Assembly: GCF_027595985.1 (NCBI RefSeq) | Contig: NC_073305.1 | Span: 107,009,535 to 107,073,534 of the forward strand | Direction: 5' to 3' | From: Sorex araneus | Taxonomy: Eukaryota > Chordata > Mammalia > Eulipotyphla > Soricidae | DNA: 64,000 nt | In this document: positions 33,193-45,061 of the stretch, piece by piece | How positions within the stretch are numbered: position 1 is the stretch's first letter | Layout of the letters: the number at the start of each line of letters is the position of its first letter | Position numbers and translations under genes: made by a program | The notes under the pieces: model-generated | Databases searched by the model: none | What the model was told of the DNA's origin: nothing | Seen by the model: only the letters and a program-made list of their open reading frames with translations

Positions 33193-33903
33193 GTAATCAC
33201 TTGTATCACTTTTTTCACTTGTCATCCCATTGCTCATCAATGTGCTGGAGCGTCTCCATTCATCTCTGTCACGTGCTAGTGTAGCCCAATGGCATCTGCT
33301 CGCTCCAGAAACACGAAGAGCCTCAAACGGTTCATTTAGGGTCTTGACAAAGAAGTCTGACCATCTCGTTGGTGGGCAGCCACACATTCTTTTGACATCC
33401 TGTGGAATCCAGTTGGTAACAGTTCTAGCCCAATGGTCATGTCTAAATCACATTACATGTCTGGCCCATCTGATTTTTGACATCTTGGCAAACGAGACAG
33501 TATCTCTGATCCAGATCAGAGACGGAGGTCAGAACTACGCATTCACTCTCTCACTTGAGTGAAATGTGATACTCCAAGCATAGCTATTTTGATTCCTCTT
33601 TGGGAGACCTGAATAGCATTCTCATCCTGTTTTCATAGGGCCCAGGTTTCTGAGGCGTATGTTAGTGCAGGAAGAATGGTGGAGTCAAAAAGATGTGCCT
33701 GAGCTGGAGTTTCTTTATCCTCTTAACAACTTCTTCAATGGTCTTGAAGGTGTTCCACGCTGCTCTCTTCCTCCTGCTCAGTTCTGGTGCCAAGTCATTC
33801 ATCATTGAGTTCTTGACCCAGGTACACATAACTGCTGCATTCGGAGATGTTCATTTGGTTGAGAGCAAATGAAACGTCAGGAACTAGTTCTTTATCATGC
33901 AGA
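33193..33903 (-). mobile_element. RTE-clade LINE (RTE1_Sar-like) 3' fragment
   Basis: Read on the minus strand, it begins at a point equivalent to about 38515 of the copy at 37.4-39.5 kb (text equivalent to MFM..ELVPDVSF). It continues through the region after the reverse transcriptase to PTRWSDFFVKTLNEPFEALR and TLARDRDEWRR, and ends in a tandem GTGAT-type repeat instead of poly(A). It has frameshifts and is not coding. Unlike the other copy, it lacks the SINE dimer at the equivalent of 38681. Confidence 0.85.
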
Positions 33904-33909
33904 CTTTCT

Positions 33910-34305
33910 GTAACACTAAACATAATCTCTTCTTATGATTCCTCCCATTTTTTTCACTTACTCTAGGTAATTTTCAGTGATAAGTGTCAAAATATTGAGT
34001 TGATCTATTAAAAGCACAAAGTCCATGGATACTTATCAGCACTTCACCAAATAGCCACTTGAACTGATTGGATTGCTGCAGACAAATGGGAAGTTTCATA
34101 TTCTGGATCTGTATGTAAATTATTTGCTTGAAGTAAAAAGTTTTATATCCAATACAGAAATCTTAGACTAAAATTGACTTCTGAAAATTTCAACAACATG
34201 AGTGAAAATTTTTGAATAAATTATAACAAAGATTATTTAACACTTCTAGAGCAAAAAGTAACAATGAAAGAATAATTTCCAGTATGTTTTGTAAACTTGG
34301 TACTC
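33910..34305. other. AT-rich unique sequence
   Basis: Nothing recognised. Confidence 0.45.
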
Positions 34306-34309
34306 ATCG

Positions 34310-34678
34310 ACCACATTCCAGACCTCACAACTGCTTCTCCCTGAAGGGAGAATAAAATAAGGCCTCCATAACTATGCCACCAGACTTCACACCAGGCTGT
34401 TTTCAATCAGGATGCCCTAGAGGGCTGGTGAGATCCCTCCCCACCCCAAGGGACCCAGCTCCAGAAGCCGACCTCCACAACCCAATAACTACCACGATCC
34501 AGGCCACTTTCCACACACTGTGGCCAAGCCTCACATAAGAGTGAACATATTCCTGGACTGCGTGGCCACTTTTGTGGCTGTACAATACATCATTAGACAC
34601 TTTCCACTCATTTTCCATAATTACCACACCATATTTTGATGGGGTTCAGACAGTAGGCAACACATCTTAGAGGGAAGT
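34310..34678 (+). mobile_element. Element R, partial copy
   Basis: Matches 4905-5270: CAACTGCTTCTCCCTGAAGGG, GAGATCCCTCCCCACCCC, CTTTTGTGGCTG, TTACCACACCATATTTTGATGGGG. Both ends are truncated relative to the two full copies. Confidence 0.82.
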
Positions 34679-34679
34679 G

Positions 34680-34733
34680 TACATATACATATATACATAT
34701 GTATACATATATACATATATATATATATATATG
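34680..34733. repeat. (ACATAT)n/(TA)n microsatellite
   Basis: Alternating ACATATATACATATG units merging into TATATATATATA. Confidence 0.9.
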
Positions 34734-34744
34734 ATTGGGAACAC

Positions 34745-35034
34745 CTGTAAAAGTGAATAGAGGCTGTCCCAAAAGCCTCCATCCCTCTAGGAGAGTCTGA
34801 CAAGCTATGCGAGCATCCTGCCTACATGGCAAAGCCTGGCAATCTACTCGTGGCATGCTCAATATGCCAAAAACAGTAACAATGACAGTTCTCATTCCCC
34901 TGACCCTGAAAGAGCCCCCAATACACCATCAGGCTACACTAGCACTCGACAGGGACTAATGGAGACATTATTGGTGTCTGCTACAGCAAATCAATGAACA
35001 ATGGGATGACAGTGATACAATGATACAGTGAAAC
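34745..35034 (+). mobile_element. SINE-B, long form (no clear tRNA head)
   Basis: AGAGTCTGACAAGCTATGCG, GGCATGCTCAATATGCC and CAGTAACAATGACAG are followed by the long-form block TTCCCCTGACCCTGAAAGAGCC and ACTAGCACTCGACAGGGAC. The latter matches RTE sequence at 39425. The tail is GGGATGACAGTGATACAATG. Confidence 0.87.
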
Positions 35035-35039
35035 TTGGT

Positions 35040-36223
35040 ACTTAAATTTTGGTTTCTAATGCCACTCTTCAATAAAATAAACCAGGAATCCTGAGAAAAA
35101 TGGTTGACTCTAGAATGGGAGCAAATAATATACATAATGATCTGAAGTATCCTAACAGCCATAAAGGAAGTACTTGAACACACACACATACACACATGCA
35201 CATACACATATGACAGGAGTATGGCGAAGAGACATAGGAACTAAAAGAAAGAACTCATAGTAGTTCAAGTTAAAACTGAGAGCAAAATAAATTAATAATC
35301 ACATTGTAACTCAAAGCAAAAATTCCAAGAATCACATAAGTAAACATAAATTATTGATTCATGCTTAATGAAATAAGCCAGATGAAGAAAGACACATACT
35401 ATATATGATTTCGCTCATATGTAGTACATGGAGAAAACAAGCAAATATATGAACTAGATGAAACAAAACCAAACTTTTGGTCTATAAAATCCAATTACAG
35501 ATTGCCAAAGGGAAAAGAGGAAGATGGTGGGTAAATCAGGAGAAAAGGGCAAATGCCTGGTGAAGAACAGATATGGACTTTTAATGGTGAACTTAACAGT
35601 GTGTGTGTGCATGCATGTGTGTGTGTTTGTGAGTCTAATTTTCATTGATGCACACCTGGAATGGAGAGCTCACATTCAGATTTTCTGTTACTAACATATG
35701 CAATTAGAAGGGTGCATTTAAAAATAATTAATAAATATTGATACACTATTAATAATTAATATCCATAGCTTACTTTGACATTCTTATTTTTTTAGCCAAT
35801 TTTTTTTCTTGTTGTCCTAGAATCCCTTCCAAGATAGTATGTTTAGTTGTCATATCTCCTTATGCTCTTGGCTGTGACAGTTTCTCATACTTTGTCTTGT
35901 TTTCTATGACATTGAGAATTTTGACTACTGGTGAGAGTACTGGCAGGTATTCTTTAGAATGCCCCATACTTAGGATTTGTCTGATGTCTTTCTCACAATA
36001 TGATGGGAATAAAGCCTTTGAAGCAGAAGATCAAGCAGTAAAGTGCCATTTCATCACATCATCTCAAAGGCACATGCTATATTCATGATTTATCTCTACT
36101 GACATTAGCCTTCATCACCTGACTGAAGTTGTGCTTGTCAGGTTTTCCTATTACAGAGTTATTATTTCCCCCTTTTTCCTTACAATCCCCTTTGGAAAGA
36201 AAACAGTATGGAATAGAGATTTT
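35040..36223. other. Unique sequence with CA/TG microsatellites
   Basis: A (CA)n-like tract lies at about 35178-35212 and a (TG)n-like tract at about 35600-35632. There are no exons or recognised repeats otherwise. Confidence 0.5.
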
Positions 36224-36839
36224 TGCTTCATCTTATTAATTAATTAATTAATTAATTTTATTGAATCACCATGTGGAAAGTTACAAAGCTTTCAGGTTTA
36301 TGTCTCAGTTATACAAAGCTCGAACACCCATCCCTTCACTAATGCACATATTCCACCACCAAAAACCCCAATATAACTCCCACCTCCCCACCCCACCCCG
36401 CGTAGCTGGTAAATTTCACTTTACTTTCTCTTTACCATGATTACATTTCATATTGCAACACAAAACTCACAATTGTTGTTGGAGTTTCCCTCCCCAAAAC
36501 AGCCCTGCTGACAAGGAAGCATTTGATAATTAGTTTTCCATTGCTGAGAATGAAGAGATATGAAGTCGCGCGGCCACAATAGTGGCTGTGCGGTTTGGGA
36601 GTTCTGGATTTTAGTATTTTAGTAACTAAATTGAGGGAGATTTATGTTAGAAATTGCATCATTTCCCTTCCTGGGGCAGCATGGGGCTATGGCTTAGTTC
36701 ACAGTCTAGAGACATTGCTGCAAGCTGCTGGTACCAAAAGTCGTCTAGCTGGCCTCTGGGTTGTGATCGATCAGCAGCAGAGAGGCCACACAAAAGTGTG
36801 GCCACCCAAGTCACATCTTGGTGGAGAGTGCTTCATCTT
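36224..36839 (-). mobile_element. Composite retroposon related to 1801-2866
   Basis: The insert is 36235-36828, with the TSD TGCTTCATCTT at 36224-36234 and 36829-36839. The 3' half (left) is collinear with 1801-2110: ATCACCATGTGGAAAGTTACAAAGC, CCACCACCAAAAACCCCA, GTTGTTGGAGTTTCC, GAATGAAGAGATATG. The 5' part (36560-36828) is GC-richer and different, with TGGGGCTATGGCTTAGTTCACAGTC shared with 2257-2283. Confidence 0.78.
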
Positions 36840-36844
36840 CTTTA

Positions 36845-37365
36845 GGTGTAAATTTTACATAGATTATTTGGAATTCTCTGCAGGGGATATTTGTTTCTTC
36901 TCTTCCATTTATTGATTCATTCATCCATTTTCCCTGTGAGCTCTCTGTACTAGCTTCACTCCACACTTTTTTGGTAAATCAAACTGTTCGAAAATAAAAA
37001 TTTCAATTTTATAAAGAAGCTACATCTGGTTGTCATATTGGAGGCACAGTTATATGTCCAACTACTGTTTTTCAGGAAGCACATAGGATAAAATAAATAC
37101 ATCACTTCAGAGAGTCCTCGTCAAAGCCAGGTCATGGAAAAGGCCACTTTTGGCAAATGACTCCATTTCTGCTACAGATGACTGCAGTGGAGAGGAGGAT
37201 GAAGAAGGAAGGCGAAGTTTAAAACAGAATTATGAGACATATTACTCAATTAAAACATACAGACCTTATTTAAATACTGACTGGGATTAATTAAAATGAA
37301 TTGCTATATTACAAATAAATTAAAAATTTAAACACATTGAATATTTGATGATATTAAGGCATCAA
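36845..37365. other. Unique sequence
   Basis: No repeat or exon is recognised. Confidence 0.45.
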
Positions 37366-37366
37366 T

Positions 37367-39410
37367 TTGGTGCGAGCCTCAGGCAACCACAAGCTAACGT
37401 CTGAGCTCGCAAAGCTGTTCAGAGAAGCGATAAAGGAAGACCTCAAAGAGAGAAAAGCAGCAGTGTTGGCTGATGTGGCAGAAGCCCGGAAAAGTATGCG
37501 CAACGCTCACTTATCCTTCGCCAACTACAAGACCAAGATGACTGCCTTCCAATGTCCTGATGGATCTATCACATCTTCCAGAAAGGGAATGGAGAGGATT
37601 ATTCATGACTTCTATTCAGATCTCTTTGACAGCCACGTCCACCTGCCCACATACCAAATTCTGCAGGATAGATATGTCATTCCCAGCGTTCTCCCTTCCA
37701 AAATCCGACACACCATTTCTTCAGTCAAGACACATATAGCACCCAGACAAGTGTAGACCAAATATCTGAAGAACCTGCCACCAGTACTCGTCAATACACT
37801 GGCTCAGCTCTTCACATGCTACCTGTCCAAATGCAAGGTTCTGTCCCAATGGAAAACCAGCAGGACCATTCTGTTGTACAAGAAGGGAGACATCCATGAC
37901 ATCGGCAACTGTCGCCCAATCTGCCTGTTGTCCGTCGTCTTGAATCATCCTGAATAGAATAGGCAGAACACTAGACAAAGGACAGCCATGTGAGCAAGCT
38001 GGGTTCTGAAAAGGATCTAGCACAATCGACCATATCCACACAGTGACCACGCCCACTGAAGTTTCACAAGAGTTCAAGATGCTGCTCTGTCTAACGTTAA
38101 TCAATTTAAAGAAGGCCTTCAATTCTGTTGAGACTGAAGTGGTCATAAAAGCCCTAGCCAAATAGGGTGTTCAAACTCAGTATATCAGGATCCTTTGTGA
38201 GCTGTATTACCGATTCACCACCAGGTTCTCACCATTCTACAAGGAAGTGATCATCGACGTAAAGAGAGGGGTTCGGCAGGACAATACCATTCACCGAAAC
38301 TCTTCAGTGCCACCCTTGAGAATGTCTTGCGACAACTGGAATGGGAAGGAATGGGAGTGAAGATAGATGGTTGGCAACTACATCACCTCTGCTTCACTGA
38401 TGACATCGTTCTAATAACACCAAACATTAGTCAAGAGGCACAAATGCTGGCCAACTTCGACCGCGAGTGTGGAAAGGTCAGACTGCAGCTGAATCTCACC
38501 AAGACAATGTTCATGAAAAACAAACTAGTCCCTGACATTCCATTTGCTCTCAATGGAACAAACATCTCCGAATGCAGCAGCTATGTGTACCTGGGTCGAA
38601 AACTCAATGACGAATGACTTGGCACCAGAACTGCGCAGGAGGAAGAGAGCAATATGGAACACCTTCAAGAACGTCGAAGACCACCAGGGGTAATTTGAAT
38701 GCAGAGCCAGGAATAACCCCTGTGCATTGCCAGGTGTGACTCAAAAAGATAAAAAAGACACACACACACAAAAGGGGCTGGAGTGATAGCACAGCAGGTA
38801 GGGCATTTTCCTTGCACGCGGCCAACCCAGGTTCGATTCCCAGCATCCCATATGGTCCCCTGAGCACCACCAGGGGTAATTTCTGAGTGCAGAGCCAAGA
38901 GTAACCCCTGTGCATTGCTGGGTGTGACTCAAAAAGAAAAAAAAACAAACCAAATAACAAGAATGTCAAAGAAGTTTTAAAAGGATGAAGAACCTCCAGC
39001 TCTAGGCACATCTTTTTGACTCTACCATTCTTTCTGCACTAACATACGCCTCAGTGACCTGGGCCCTACGAAAACAGAACAAGAATGCTATTCGGGTATC
39101 CCAAAGAGGAATCAAAAGAGCTCTGCTTGGAATATCACATTTCACTCAAATGAGAGAAGGAATCTGTAGTTCTGACCTCCGTTGATGATCAAGAATCAGG
39201 GACGTTGTCTTGTTTGCCAAGGCGTTGAAAATCAGATGGGCTGGACACATAATGCGATTTAGAGAGGACTCCTGGACCAGAGCTGTTACTGACAGGATTC
39301 CACGGGACATCAAAAGACCACATGGCTGTTCATCTATGAGATGGTTAGACTTCTTTGTCAAGACCCTGAACAAATGGTTTGAGGCTCTTCCTGTTCCTGG
39401 AGCGAGCTGA
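37367..39410 (+). pseudogene. RTE reverse transcriptase ORF remnant (dead)
   Basis: A first open block, 37367-37756, carries the linker (DGSITSSRKGMERIIHDFY) up to IAPRQV and an in-frame TAG at 37754-37756. The same frame then resumes (YLKNLPPVLVNTLAQLF, WKTSRTILLYKKGDIHD) until a frameshift near 37945. RT motif A reads INLKKAFNS at about 38100, with Asn where the catalytic Asp is expected. The block at 38327-38617 holds LHHLCFTDDIVLI, with FTDD replacing the usual F/YADD at 38393-38404, and ends with SYVYLGRKL. After the SINE dimer the C-terminal region runs to 39410 (KIRWAGHIMRF, DFFVKTLNKWFEAL). The stop, the frameshifts, the motif A substitution and the insertion make it non-functional. 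Confidence 0.85.
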
Positions 39411-39520
39411 TGCCATTGGGGTACACTAGCATGCAACAGGGACAAATAGAGATGTTACTGGCACCTGCTTGAGCAAATCAAAGATCAAAGGGATGACAAG
39501 TGACAAGCCATCAGTGACAA
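37368..39520 (+). mobile_element. RTE-clade LINE (RTE1_Sar-like), 5'-truncated copy
   Basis: About 2.15 kb covering the endonuclease-RT linker, the RT domain and the C-terminal region, ending in an RTE-type 3' repeat (GATGACAAGTGACAAGCC) rather than poly(A). It is 5'-truncated, so the endonuclease is absent. A SOR SINE dimer interrupts it at 38667-38972. Protein text such as IHDFYSDLFDSHVHLP, YKKGDIHDIGN, RRKRA-type text and RWAGHIMRFREDSWTRAVTD is of the type I know from nematode RTE/endonuclease-RT proteins. This is the basis for calling it RTE1_Sar-like. Confidence 0.87.
38667..38972 (+). mobile_element. SOR-type SINE dimer (truncated + full) within RTE
   Basis: A 3' SINE part (38681-38750), a short (CA)n linker and a full SINE (38775-38945) lie between AAGAACGTCGAAGA (38667-38680) and AAGAATGTCAAAGA (38959-38972). 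Both flank copies read as RTE coding sequence, so the pair appears to have inserted once into the RTE. Confidence 0.78.
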
Positions 39521-40404
39521 TATTTTTACAGTGTGATAATATACTATTGTGGTTATCTTTTTTAAAGCCCTGTCTTGTAGGACATATATATTGAAAAGTT
39601 TAAATATTAAATTATGTGATTTCTGATATTTGTTCCAAAATAATATGTGGCTGGGAATGGTTAGGTGGGGGTATAGGTGAAGCAAATTGAATTTGAGTGT
39701 TGTTAATTATTAAAGCCAGTTTAGTTATGTTGAGGATTCCTTATTCTATTTTATATGTTTATGCACATGTTTAAAATTTCCCATCATAAAAAGCAAAATG
39801 AAATAAAAATCTACATTAAACTAATAAATTTTACTGTGCAGTACTCTATTTCTAAATAGTGTTCCACCTACACATAACCAATTCTCAAAATAGCAGCTTG
39901 AAGAAAGAGAGACATTTAAGCTGTGTCTATAGAAAGCCAAAAATTCACTGGCTGATTTGATTAATTCAGGCAGAACTAGTTAGTTTAAAAAAGAGGAAAA
40001 AATTAAACTGCTCATTTTGCCAAGTGTACTAGATAATACACTTGTACTTATAGTATACAAGTACTTGTGTAATATAGTAACTTGCATAGTGCTATGCACA
40101 TATTAAGTCCTTACTATTTGCTGTTCAACAAATCAGATTTAAATCTAAAATTTGTCATGGTAACTTAATGAAGTCATGGTCTAGCTATGAACAAAACATA
40201 TAAGAGAAAGTAAAAACTAAAAGTAGACAAAAGATAGATAAGTGAAAGTAAAAACTAAAGTTACACAAAACTTTTTCTGAAGGAAAAATCTCAAGGCAAA
40301 ACTGTTGAGAAAGCAATATTTATTTTCCAAATACCTTTGTGCAATGGGCATTATTCTAAACACAATACTTTTGTATGTATGTTGGCGATCAGCAAGCTGA
40401 TCAC
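39521..40404. other. AT-rich unique sequence
   Basis: Nothing firm is recognised. AAGTAAAAACTAAAAG-like units near 40206-40260 are a local duplication. Confidence 0.45.
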
Positions 40405-40618
40405 AAAGAACCAGATCAGGGGCTGGAGCAATAGCACAGCGGGCAAGGCGTTTGCTTTGCACGCGGCTGACCTGGGTTTGATTGCCAGCATCCCACAAGG
40501 TCCCCTGAGCACCACCAGAAGTTATTCCTGAGTGCAGAGCCAGGAGTTAACCCCTGTGCATCACCGGGTGTGACCCAAAATGCAAAAACAAAACAAACAA
40601 ACAAAAAGAACCAGATCA
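40405..40618 (+). mobile_element. SOR-type SINE with perfect 14-bp TSD
   Basis: The insert is 40419-40604, flanked by AAAGAACCAGATCA at 40405-40418 and 40605-40618. The tail is AAAACAAACAAACAAAAAG. Confidence 0.95.
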
Positions 40619-40764
40619 CAAAACTATTAGATTAAATTTTGATAAAAATTCTAACCCAAAATTATAACAATACATATTTGTATTGAATTGGGATTTCAAT
40701 TATTTATGTATGTGTAGTGTGTTTTTAAGCAAAATGTAAGAACTTAAATATAGAGCCCTTTAAT

Positions 40765-40965
40765 ATTTGCAAAGCACTTTTATTCTACAGTATATCGCAT
40801 TACCTCATTTTATGGATCAGACAAAATAGGTAACATTATCTCTGTTTTTCAGGTAGGCTCCGGGAGACCTCCTATCACTGTCAGTGCCAGAAGCAGAGGA
40901 ATGGGAACTGGAACCCAGGTGTTCTGGCACCAAGTCCAATGCTCTTTAGTGCTACACTTAGATGA
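40765..40965 (+). mobile_element. MIR element
   Basis: GCAAAGCACTTTTATTC ... TTACCTCATTTTATGGATCAG ... GGAACTGGAACCCAGGTGTTCTGG ... CCAATGCTCTTTAGTGC follows the order of the MIR consensus. Confidence 0.75.
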
Positions 40966-40969
40966 CTCT

Positions 40970-43185
40970 CAAGGGAATGCACATGATCTATTCTTGTTGC
41001 TTCAACCTGTATTAGAGTGGGAGAAAAAAGTTGGCATAAATAAATATCTCTAGCTTAGAATAACCTCTAAAATATCTAGTGTTCAAATCATACTAGTAAA
41101 TTAATGACTCTTTTTAAATGATATTAAATAGTCAATATTCTGGACAAAGTAACACTCCAGCAATATTACATTCTCTGTTCAGTGATGTGTATCTGAAATA
41201 CAGAATTTCACTGAGAATAAGCTAACCACTCTTCTTAACATTCAAAATCCTTTAATATTGTGAAAAAGCATCTATGAAAGCATATAAAACATTATATAAT
41301 AACTTTACAATGCCGTTTTATACAAAACTCATCATTCTGGTTTATTATTTGGCAAATGCCTTTGTACTTTCACAGCGTCTTCCTCTTCAGTATTTCTGCA
41401 CCTTTTTATTTGATTTCACCCATTAAGTTATCAAGAATTCATTGCTGCTAGAATTCATTTTCCAGCTTATTTGATGTGCAGAGGAAGCCATTCATAACAG
41501 CTTATATGTGACTTCTTCCACCTCCAGTCAATGACCACTTCTCTTCAAACTATTTGAAACAATATTTTGGAAACAGATCGTCCCTTGCCCTTTCATATAT
41601 TTTTGTAACTTTCCCCAAATGACTTCTTCTCTTTGCTTTTAATTGAAGGCTCTTCTTATGGTTCCTTCCTGAGTATCCCCTTTGGAGCTAGACAGACTCT
41701 TGTTTTTCACAGGTGTCTGTTGTGCAGAGAACAGAACTAAAGACATGCAGTGCAACAGGGTTTAAGTGGATCTAATCACAAAACAGTTTAGCAGTTGAAA
41801 TATGTCTAGATTTCAAGGATTGCAGAACATACTTTCTGATTCATCAAGATGAACAAATTTCCAACCACTGAAATGATAGAAAATGAACATATTCCCTAAA
41901 TTATTCTACAATGTACAAAACAACTCAATAGCACTGGACAATGTGACCTCTGGGGTTGCCAAAGTGTGTTTTCCCATTTTCTCTCATGCAGAATAATCAT
42001 GCTAAGATGATGTAAAATGTCACATTACAAATACAAATGAAGAAAATTTCCAGGGATAAATAAAGGAAAGATTTCTGACTAGGAAATGATGTCTGGTGGG
42101 TCATGGCAAAGTGGTATTGTAGGTACCTAGGATAGTCCCAGATACTTGTTGGGTCAGGGTCAATGACAAGGAGCAAATGCTGTAGTTGGAGGCTCTTGAT
42201 CTTCCTGGAACAATCACACCAGTTAATTAAGAATACTGTTTACATATACCATTAGGTGATTCACAGTCCTGTATTTTGCTGCTTTGGTAACAAAGTGGCA
42301 CAAACTTAGATCTTAAAGCAACACAATTAAAAAACAAAATCTTAAAGTTCTGGAGTGCAGCAAGAATCTCATCAGAATAAGACTCATGTGTCCTGTGGTC
42401 TGTGCTTGCTTTGGGGGGCCATCATAGCAGGTAGAGACTCTCACAAGTCTCACTGTCTCTTTGGACATTCAGTGTCTTTCTCCGACATCAGTCGGAGAAC
42501 AGTTTTTTCTCTTAAGGGCTCATATGATTAGAAGGTTGCCATATCAATATTCCAGAATAATTTCCCTCTCTCAATGTCTGTGATCTTGTACAGATCTGCA
42601 AAGTGTTTTTCCTACCAAGAAAATAAAAAATCGATGAAAACAGAGGGAATGGTCTCTTTCTGCACTTCACCTTTCGACTTCTTCCTTATGGCTTAACTTA
42701 TTGATAGACTGTAGGTCTACCGATGTGTATCCAACATATTCTAATATATACTCTTTGTTTGGTTTGAGTTCACCTGGTTTAAAACCACATATTAATCTAT
42801 AACATCTCCTTTGTGTTCAACATTATCTAGGAGTGTGGAAAATTTATAAGAAGTAAATTGCTTTCTGCATTAACAAAAAAAAAGTTAAATTTTAGAAAAA
42901 AAATCTTATTTCTATACACCAGTTGCTTTTGGGGGTGGAAAGACAAATAGCTTTTGAAAAAATTTAGCAGAGTTATGACAATGCCATCATGAAGTAGATT
43001 ATAACCTATTTAACAGTCGCAAAAAATGCTAGATAGGTTCTTCAGGAAAGGACCGTCAGGGAATTACCATTTACCTTTTAGTCAGTGGCCTGGGTGACCA
43101 CAGGAGAATCTTTTTGAGTCCTTGGTCCAAATAAATAATTGGTGTTTTATTTATTAAAAATTATAGCACATCATCATTATTTTGG
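40970..43185. other. Unique sequence, no genes recognised
   Basis: 2.2 kb without young repeats, the quietest stretch of the window. No splice-site-bounded frame or homologous protein text is evident. Confidence 0.5.
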
Positions 43186-43189
43186 GGAG

Positions 43190-43400
43190 ATTCCCAAGTG
43201 GTGTTCCAGTCTCTGGGTCCCAAAATGGATTCCCAGTTCAGCACATGGGTAGAGGATGCAATGTGCTCTGGAATACTGAGCCACACCTGTGCTGCTTGGA
43301 GCCTCCAGGGCCACACCCTCCCACCTGGGACCACGTGGTGCTAGGGGTTCAACTCAGCCTGTCATAAGTTCAGTGAGTGCTGTAACTATAACTGCTGTTC
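43190..43400 (-). mobile_element. Old SINE-like sequence
   Basis: TTCCCAAGTGGTGTTCCAG, CTCCAGGGCCACACCCTCCC, GTGGTGCTAGGGGTTCAACTC and GTGAGTGCTGTAACTATAACTGC are in the order of an inverted diverged SOR-lineage SINE. Confidence 0.5.
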
Positions 43401-43440
43401 TATATCCTTATCCCACATTATTTTAAAATAATTGTGCTAG

Positions 43441-43585
43441 GGATGGAGTGATAGTACAGTGGATAGGGTATCCTATATGATCCTCCAAGTCCTGCTAGGG
43501 GTGATCCCTGAGTGCAGGCAGGCAGAGCCAGGAGTAAGCCCTGAGCACAGCTGGGTATGGACTAAAACACACACACACATACAAA
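43441..43585 (+). mobile_element. SOR-type SINE with internal deletion
   Basis: GGATGGAGTGATAGTACAGTGG head joins directly to TATCCTATATGATCC (the B box region is missing), ending in CTGGGTATGGACTAAAAC and a (CA)n tail. Confidence 0.82.
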
Positions 43586-43589
43586 TGCA

Positions 43590-45060
43590 CATGCACATAT
43601 ATACTCACAGAATTGTGTAATAAAAGTTTTAAAGAGAAAGATAAATATATATGTACATATATTTGCTGCAATTATATTGATGAATAGAACTAGATTTATA
43701 TTATAAATTCATAGTAAAATTAAATTTATCTTGGAGTAATAAAATTTAAGCTTTAAGTCTCTAATTTTGTAATATAAATATTTGACCATACTTTCCTAAA
43801 GATGATCACAAAAACTGCTAATTAAAGATTCCTAAAACTTGGGTCCACCAACTGACTGATAGAGTTTGAGTTGCAAAAATATTTAATGCTCATAATATTT
43901 TCTTAAAGAGTTTTACACATACACATATGATCATATCATGTTGTTATTTTCTACATCTTAAATGTGATAGGTTCTTTGATTTGCTTATAATTTTTCATTC
44001 TGCTCCACTGTTGCAGGAATTTTTTTTTGAATGTGGCATACATCCTCACTTTGCTCACTTTGAACTTACTTAGCCAATAAATGGGAAGAGAAGAAATGGG
44101 AAATATTCTACATCCCAGTGGAAAATGACACTGTGTATCTGTGCTTCAGCTTCCACCTTCACTATAAGCACTGTATATTCATATGTTGGAAGTCACTTCA
44201 ATACAGGTTCCCAGATTAGAAATATCTAGAGCCCACTGAAGCTCAATCCAAGTCCTGTCAGTCTACAACCCTCTTGCAATGTGATAAAAAAAAAATGTTT
44301 ACAGTTGATAGTTGACCGTTATTATAGCAGAAATCAGAGTGATTTTTCATTCAACCTACTTTTCCATTTCAAAATAAGGTTATCTGTCTGCCTACCTACT
44401 CTAATATTTTTCTGGATTTTCAGTTGTGTGTATTAAATGCTGATTGTCTTTAACTACCATGCTTTTTTATGGTTGCCAAGGACTAAGTCATTAAGCTCAT
44501 ATCTTCTCTTCCCTAAAGACAGTTCTACTTTTAAAAAAAAAAGTAAATTGGCAGGTTCTATGAGGAGGGAAACTACACCTCTAGGGACCTCAGATTCTAA
44601 GTTTGCATTAAGTGATTGTTATTCTCTGAAAATGCAAAATATATCACTGTTTTCTTAAAGTTACTTTATAAAATATGTGATTTCCCCCTAATTATTTTTA
44701 ATTACACCCCTATGGAATTAGTGTGAATTTCCCCCTACTTATTTATCTGAAAATACATTATGTAAAGTGGGACTGTGTCCCCTAAAGGGCACTATTTACA
44801 TTTTAAAGCATCTAAACAGGAATCTTTGCTGCAGAGCACTTCTGATGTAGCCAAATTAATGTCATTTCAGTTTTTTCATTTCCACTAATTTTCCCCAATC
44901 AGTGATAACATGTTATTTTCATATGTGCATTCCCTAAGTATGTTATTTCTTTTAAAACACAGGATTGTTGCAAAATTGTCCCTCTGCCTAAATGGTGCTG
45001 TGATTCTAAGCTATTAACTTTTTTGAATTTGTGAGATGTAGTACTGTTTTTGTTTTTGTA
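43590..45060. other. AT-rich unique sequence
   Basis: No genes or clear repeats are recognised. Confidence 0.45.
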
Positions 45061-45061
45061 T

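Noticed and set aside
32605-33279. 224-codon plus-strand frame
   Set aside because: It is antisense to L1 ORF2 and two SINEs.
38604-39011. Frames with HPAMHRGYSWLCTQ-type text, repeated across the window
   Set aside because: This is the antisense translation of the SOR SINE, which recurs wherever a SINE lies.
37368-39520. Nematode contamination as an explanation for the RTE
   Set aside because: The copy contains a shrew SINE dimer with a TSD made of RTE sequence, a second copy at 33193-33903 lies in a stack with shrew SINEs and L1, and the SINE-B family shares its tail.
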